DNA of 15,968 nt from Actinomycetota bacterium (GTDB lineage Bacteria > Actinomycetota > Acidimicrobiia > Acidimicrobiales > Ilumatobacteraceae), in assembly GCA_005805045.1 (NCBI GenBank), contig SYNW01000054.1, forward strand, positions 1 through 15,968, read 5' to 3'. How positions within the stretch are numbered: the first letter of the stretch is position 1; each line of letters begins with the position of its first letter. The notes under the pieces were generated by a model that had not been told where the DNA came from, ran no database searches, and saw only the letters and a program-made list of their open reading frames with translations. Below are positions 13,173-15,968 of the stretch, in pieces. Position numbers and translations under genes: made by a program.

Positions 13173-13976
13173 ATGTCGGCGAAGTCCTGTGAATTGCGTA
13201 CTGTAATGGTGATGAATTCGTCTGGCCAGTCGCATCAAGTCGCAATCAGCGTGCGCGATCTCGTCGTTGACTACAAACAATTGCGTGCCGTCAACAACAT
13301 TTCATTCGACGCCAAGGCGGGCGAAGTAACCGTCGTGATCGGCCCCAATGGTGCCGGCAAAACCAGCACGATGGAAGTCTGCAGTGGGGTGCGCACGGCC
13401 ACGAGTGGCAAAGTCAGCGTGCTTGGGCTTGATCCACAAAGAGATCGAAGCAAAATCAATGCGCAAATTGGTGTGATGCTGCAAGACGGTGGGGTCTACC
13501 CGAGCACACGAGTATTGGAAATTGTCAAGCACTATTGCAATCTTTACGGAAACCGCACAACCGCCGACGAACTACTCGACATGGTCGATCTGACTCGGCA
13601 AGAAAAAACATCGTGGCGCAAACTTTCGGGGGGCGAAAAACAACGGTTGTCCCTGGCGCTGGCACTCGCGGCCAAACCACAAGTTGCTTTTTTGGATGAA
13701 CCTACTTCGGGTGTCGACATTTTTGGCCGAGACTTGATTAGGGGCATTGTGCGGCGATTGGCCGGTGATGGTTGTGCGGTGATCATGGCGACTCACGAAC
13801 TCGACGAAGCACAACGAGTGGCAGACCATGTGTTGATGTTTCAAGACGGCAATCTGCTTGCCAACGCGCCACTAACCGAACTGCGTGGTTCGGTCGGCGC
13901 CAATCAAACTCTTGAAGACATTTTTCGCGACCTGTCGAGCAAAGCGGCTATATCTAGATCACGAGAGACGCAATGA
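13173..13976 (+). CDS. ABC transporter ATP-binding protein (ABC-2 / drug-export type)
   Basis: A 267-residue nucleotide-binding subunit of an exporter. The P-loop is GPNGAGKT (57-64), Q-loop around Gln104 (VMLQDGG), signature LSGGE (151-155), Walker B VAFLDEPTSG (171-180) and switch His208 (ATHELDE). The DrrA/CcmA-like pattern MEVCSGVRTATSGKVSVLG fits ABC-2 exporters. ATG 13173 is used but an ATG at 13206 or 13212 (11 or 13 residues shorter) may be the real start, since the conserved domain begins only at about residue 24. The stop overlaps the permease ATG by 4 nt (ATGA). The substrate is unknown; lipid, drug or copper-site assembly (NosF-like) functions all use this type. Confidence 0.9.
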   Translation: MSAKSCELRTVMVMNSSGQSHQVAISVRDLVVDYKQLRAVNNISFDAKAGEVTVVIGPNGAGKTSTMEVCSGVRTATSGKVSVLGLDPQRDRSKINAQIGVMLQDGGVYPSTRVLEIVKHYCNLYGNRTTADELLDMVDLTRQEKTSWRKLSGGEKQRLSLALALAAKPQVAFLDEPTSGVDIFGRDLIRGIVRRLAGDGCAVIMATHELDEAQRVADHVLMFQDGNLLANAPLTELRGSVGANQTLEDIFRDLSSKAAISRSRETQ

Positions 13977-14698
13977 AGATATTTCGCTCGCAACTGCGCC
14001 AAGAACTGACAGTGATGGCTCGCAATGGCGAACAGTTGTTGCTGCTGGTTGTGGTACCGGTGATCCTTTTGATCTTTTTTTCGCAGACTGATTTTTTGAC
14101 AACTGAGAGTGAAAACAAAATCGACTTTTTGATGCCCGGTATTTTGGGCTTGGCCGTGATGTCGACGGCGATGGTCAGCCTCGGCATCGCCACTGGTTTC
14201 GAGCGCAGTTACGGTGTGCTCAAGCGACTGGGCACTACACCACTTGGCACACGACGATTAGTGTTGGCCAAAGTTGCTGCAATTTGCGTAATCGAATTCG
14301 CGCAACTTGCGTTGTTGATTTTCGTGGGTATGTTGTTGGGCTGGAACCCGAGTCAAGTCGACTTGGTGCAAATTTTGGTGTTGTTGTTGATCGGCACAAG
14401 TTGTTTCGCAGGTATCGGTTTGACACTCGCCGGTCGACTTCGCGCCGAGATCAACCTGGCGGCACAAAACGGCCTCTATCTCACATTGTTGTTGCTGGGT
14501 GGCATATTTGTTTCAAACGACGAATTGCCAAAAACGCTTGGCGATATTGCGCAAGTCTTGCCCAGTTCGTTGCTCAACAGTTTGTTGCGTAATTCTTTCA
14601 ACAACGGCGAACTGGTGATAACAGATGCGATTGCCCTATGCGGTTGGGCATTATCGGCCTGTGCGTTGGCTGTGATCAGCTTTAAGTGGTCTGATTAA
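13973..14698 (+). CDS. ABC-2 type transporter permease
   Basis: A 241-residue membrane protein with about six hydrophobic segments (roughly 20-37, 51-72, 99-120, 130-150, 160-180 and 217-237), as in ABC-2 export permeases. The N-terminus KIFRSQLRQELTVMARNGEQLLL and the conserved cytosolic block FERSYGVLKRLGTTPLGTRRLVLAK (about 75-99) match the DrrB/NatB-like group, where the latter region forms the coupling helix with the ATPase. It is translationally coupled to the preceding ATPase gene (ATGA overlap), and together they make a full exporter of two half-units. The gene shares its TAA stop region with ctaG on the other strand in a TTAA overlap. Confidence 0.9.
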   Translation: MKIFRSQLRQELTVMARNGEQLLLLVVVPVILLIFFSQTDFLTTESENKIDFLMPGILGLAVMSTAMVSLGIATGFERSYGVLKRLGTTPLGTRRLVLAKVAAICVIEFAQLALLIFVGMLLGWNPSQVDLVQILVLLLIGTSCFAGIGLTLAGRLRAEINLAAQNGLYLTLLLLGGIFVSNDELPKTLGDIAQVLPSSLLNSLLRNSFNNGELVITDAIALCGWALSACALAVISFKWSD

Positions 14699-15606
14699 TT
14701 CTTGACGTTTGGTTCTTTTGCTGGCGCTACCCGACCAAAAGCATCGGTGACATCTTGATATGTCAAAACATCATCATCAACCGGAGAGTTTTTTTGATAC
14801 GACTGATCTGCCGCAAAGCCAGCACTAAAACGCTTGAAGAACAGGAACACGACGATCGACCACAAAAATACCGCCCCGCCAGTTTTCATGATGGCGCCGG
14901 CGACTTGTTGATCGGTCGTCACTGAAAGCCCCCAAACTCGCACTGCAATGTCATAGTGCTTGTAGACGGCACCTTCGGCAAAGGTCAACCAAGCGGCTGG
15001 AACGGTGGGCACAACCGACATCAAAAACAAATAAATCATCTTTCCGCCTGGTTGCAACTGCCGCCGAGTGTCTGGTCCACAAATCGGCAGCCAAACGAGC
15101 AACGCCGTCACGACCAGCAGAATATGCAACGAATAATGCAATGGGGCGTTGCTCACGCTTTGATTAACGAGCGCCGGTATATGTGTAATCATCACCACAA
15201 CATTGAACGCCACGCCAGCGATGACTGGTTTTGCGAGCCAGTTGATCACCGTTCGCGCTCTACCTAAACCAAATACGGCATCAAACATCCATTTTGGAAC
15301 TGCCAACAACACCAAAGGCGGCATGAAATATGACAAAACCATGTGCTGAAACATGTGCATCGAATACAGATACTCTTCGGCCAAGTCGTGCACCGGCCAA
15401 TCAGAGGCGATCCATAACAACAAAATCCCCGCGATGAACGCATTGCGTTGCTTTGACGTGATCACTGGGCCCGTTTTGATCACAACTGGTCCGATTACGC
15501 GCACGGCATACACATAAGCGCCGAGTACGAATGCCACCAAAAGCCAGACTTCAGGGTGCGCCTGAAACCGCCACGGATTGACGAGATCGGTACTTGCAGC
15601 GAACAT
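14695..15606 (-). CDS. ctaG: Cytochrome c oxidase assembly protein CtaG (caa3 type)
   Basis: A 303-residue multi-pass membrane protein of the caa3_CtaG family, needed for copper insertion or assembly of aa3/caa3 oxidases (distinct from the Cox11-type CtaG of proteobacteria). About seven hydrophobic segments are present. Conserved histidines that may bind copper lie at H17 (AHPEVW), H73 (WPVHDLAE), H84 and H88 (MHMFQHMVL), H142, H157 and H161 (APLHYSLHIL). The last 45 residues are hydrophilic and look like a cytosolic or disordered tail. The start ATG 15606 is 18 nt after the subunit IV stop, so it is in one operon with the oxidase gene. The end overlaps the ABC permease by 4 nt. Confidence 0.93.
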   Translation of the reverse strand: MFAASTDLVNPWRFQAHPEVWLLVAFVLGAYVYAVRVIGPVVIKTGPVITSKQRNAFIAGILLLWIASDWPVHDLAEEYLYSMHMFQHMVLSYFMPPLVLLAVPKWMFDAVFGLGRARTVINWLAKPVIAGVAFNVVVMITHIPALVNQSVSNAPLHYSLHILLVVTALLVWLPICGPDTRRQLQPGGKMIYLFLMSVVPTVPAAWLTFAEGAVYKHYDIAVRVWGLSVTTDQQVAGAIMKTGGAVFLWSIVVFLFFKRFSAGFAADQSYQKNSPVDDDVLTYQDVTDAFGRVAPAKEPNVKN

Positions 15607-15624
15607 ACCTATACAGCCAGGTTG

Positions 15625-15936
15625 TTATTGAATGAAAAACTTGAACGTCGCAAGAAACGCGGCGTAAACACCGACAGCCAGAACGAGTCCCGCATAAAAC
15701 AAGAAACTGAACACCTTGTTGTCGAATTTCAAGTGCATGAAATAACTGACGACCATCACGAATTTGATCACCATCATGATCAACAGTGCTGGCAAGAACA
15801 GCACGCCAAAGTCGACATAATAAGTTGAAACTTCGAGGCCGGTGATGGCAGCCAAAATAATTGCGATGCGAATATAGCCAGCGTTGCTCATGCCGTGCTG
15901 ATGTTCGTGTGTTGTGTCTGCCGTATTTGTGGTCAT
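15625..15936 (-). CDS. Cytochrome c oxidase subunit IV family protein
   Basis: A 103-residue protein with a His-rich hydrophilic N-terminus (THEHQH, about 9-14) and three membrane helices (roughly 20-40, 45-66, 76-98), matching the prokaryotic COX4/CyoD-like small subunit of heme-copper oxidases. The central block PALLIMMVIKFVMVVSYFMHL with FDNK after it is the most typical part. ATG 15936 is chosen, 2 nt after the stop of the upstream gene; a TTG at 15942 would add two residues. It helps stabilise the oxidase, and sits between what looks like the end of subunit III and ctaG. No metal ligands are expected; the N-terminal histidines are not a known site. Confidence 0.9.
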   Translation of the reverse strand: MTTNTADTTHEHQHGMSNAGYIRIAIILAAITGLEVSTYYVDFGVLFLPALLIMMVIKFVMVVSYFMHLKFDNKVFSFLFYAGLVLAVGVYAAFLATFKFFIQ

Positions 15937-15938
15937 GA

Positions 15939-15968
15939 TCAAACCGGAATCAAATAGACGAGGGTGAA
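15939..15968 (-). CDS. Last codons of the upstream gene, probably cytochrome c oxidase subunit III
   Basis: On the minus strand the frame from the window edge reads FTLVYLIPV and then TGA at 15941-15939. A short hydrophobic end of this type fits the final helix of subunit III (ctaE), which in actinobacteria commonly precedes a subunit IV gene. The evidence is only nine residues plus gene order, so identity is tentative; that a coding frame ends here, 2 nt before the next ATG, is plausible. Confidence 0.4.
   Translation of the reverse strand, partial: FTLVYLIPV

Overview
The window looks like a piece of a compact actinobacterial chromosome. The best guess is a freshwater or marine Acidimicrobiia-type organism (Ilumatobacter or acIV-like), but this rests on gene content and style only: a WhiB-family regulator with an AT-hook, an actinobacterial-type oligoribonuclease, type I pantothenate kinase, a CtaG / COX-IV pair of the aa3 oxidase, frequent GTG starts, intermediate GC and very short intergenic gaps. 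I saw no insertion sequence, phage module, CRISPR array, tRNA or rRNA. Most genes are housekeeping.

Layout, left to right. (1) 2-388: the 3' end of a secreted-type protein with an Asp-box motif. (2) 475-3275, plus strand: methionine aminopeptidase with a SEC-C zinc motif, an alpha/beta hydrolase, and coaA. (3) 3279-3877, minus strand: a small thiamine-binding (YkoF/MTH1187-type) protein overlapping a short YheO-like helix-turn-helix protein. (4) 3966-6459, plus strand: an M20 amidohydrolase and a CaiB-type CoA transferase. (5) 6467-8328: dut (minus), orn (plus) and an acyl-ACP thioesterase (minus). (6) 8329-8753: the only long gap, holding a strongly structured leader that ends in the only convincing intrinsic terminator of the window. 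(7) 8754-9128: a WhiB7-like regulator. (8) 9185-11204: tlpA-like thioredoxin, ccdA and a poly-gamma-glutamate hydrolase-family protein, joined by 4-nt overlaps. (9) 11207-13152, minus strand: serS then pdxH, overlapping by 4 nt. (10) 13173-14698, plus strand: an ABC-2 type exporter (ATPase and permease). (11) 14695-15968, minus strand: the last codons of a gene that is probably ctaE, then a cytochrome c oxidase subunit IV gene and ctaG.

The most interesting part is the whiB7 leader. In mycobacteria and Streptomyces, whiB7 (antibiotic-inducible intrinsic resistance) is controlled by a long 5' leader with an upstream ORF and an intrinsic terminator. Here the same architecture is visible in what appears to be a distant actinobacterium: consecutive hairpins, a 12-bp GAAA-capped terminator with a U tract 64 nt before the start codon, and an upstream segment complementary to the terminator's 5' arm that could act as antiterminator. 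Which small ORF is translated, and the direction of the switch, cannot be settled from sequence alone.

Gene ends are unusually tight: all five convergent gene pairs meet within 7 nt or overlap, with no hairpin terminators between them. This fits a streamlined genome and makes the one strong terminator, placed before a gene and not after it, stand out.
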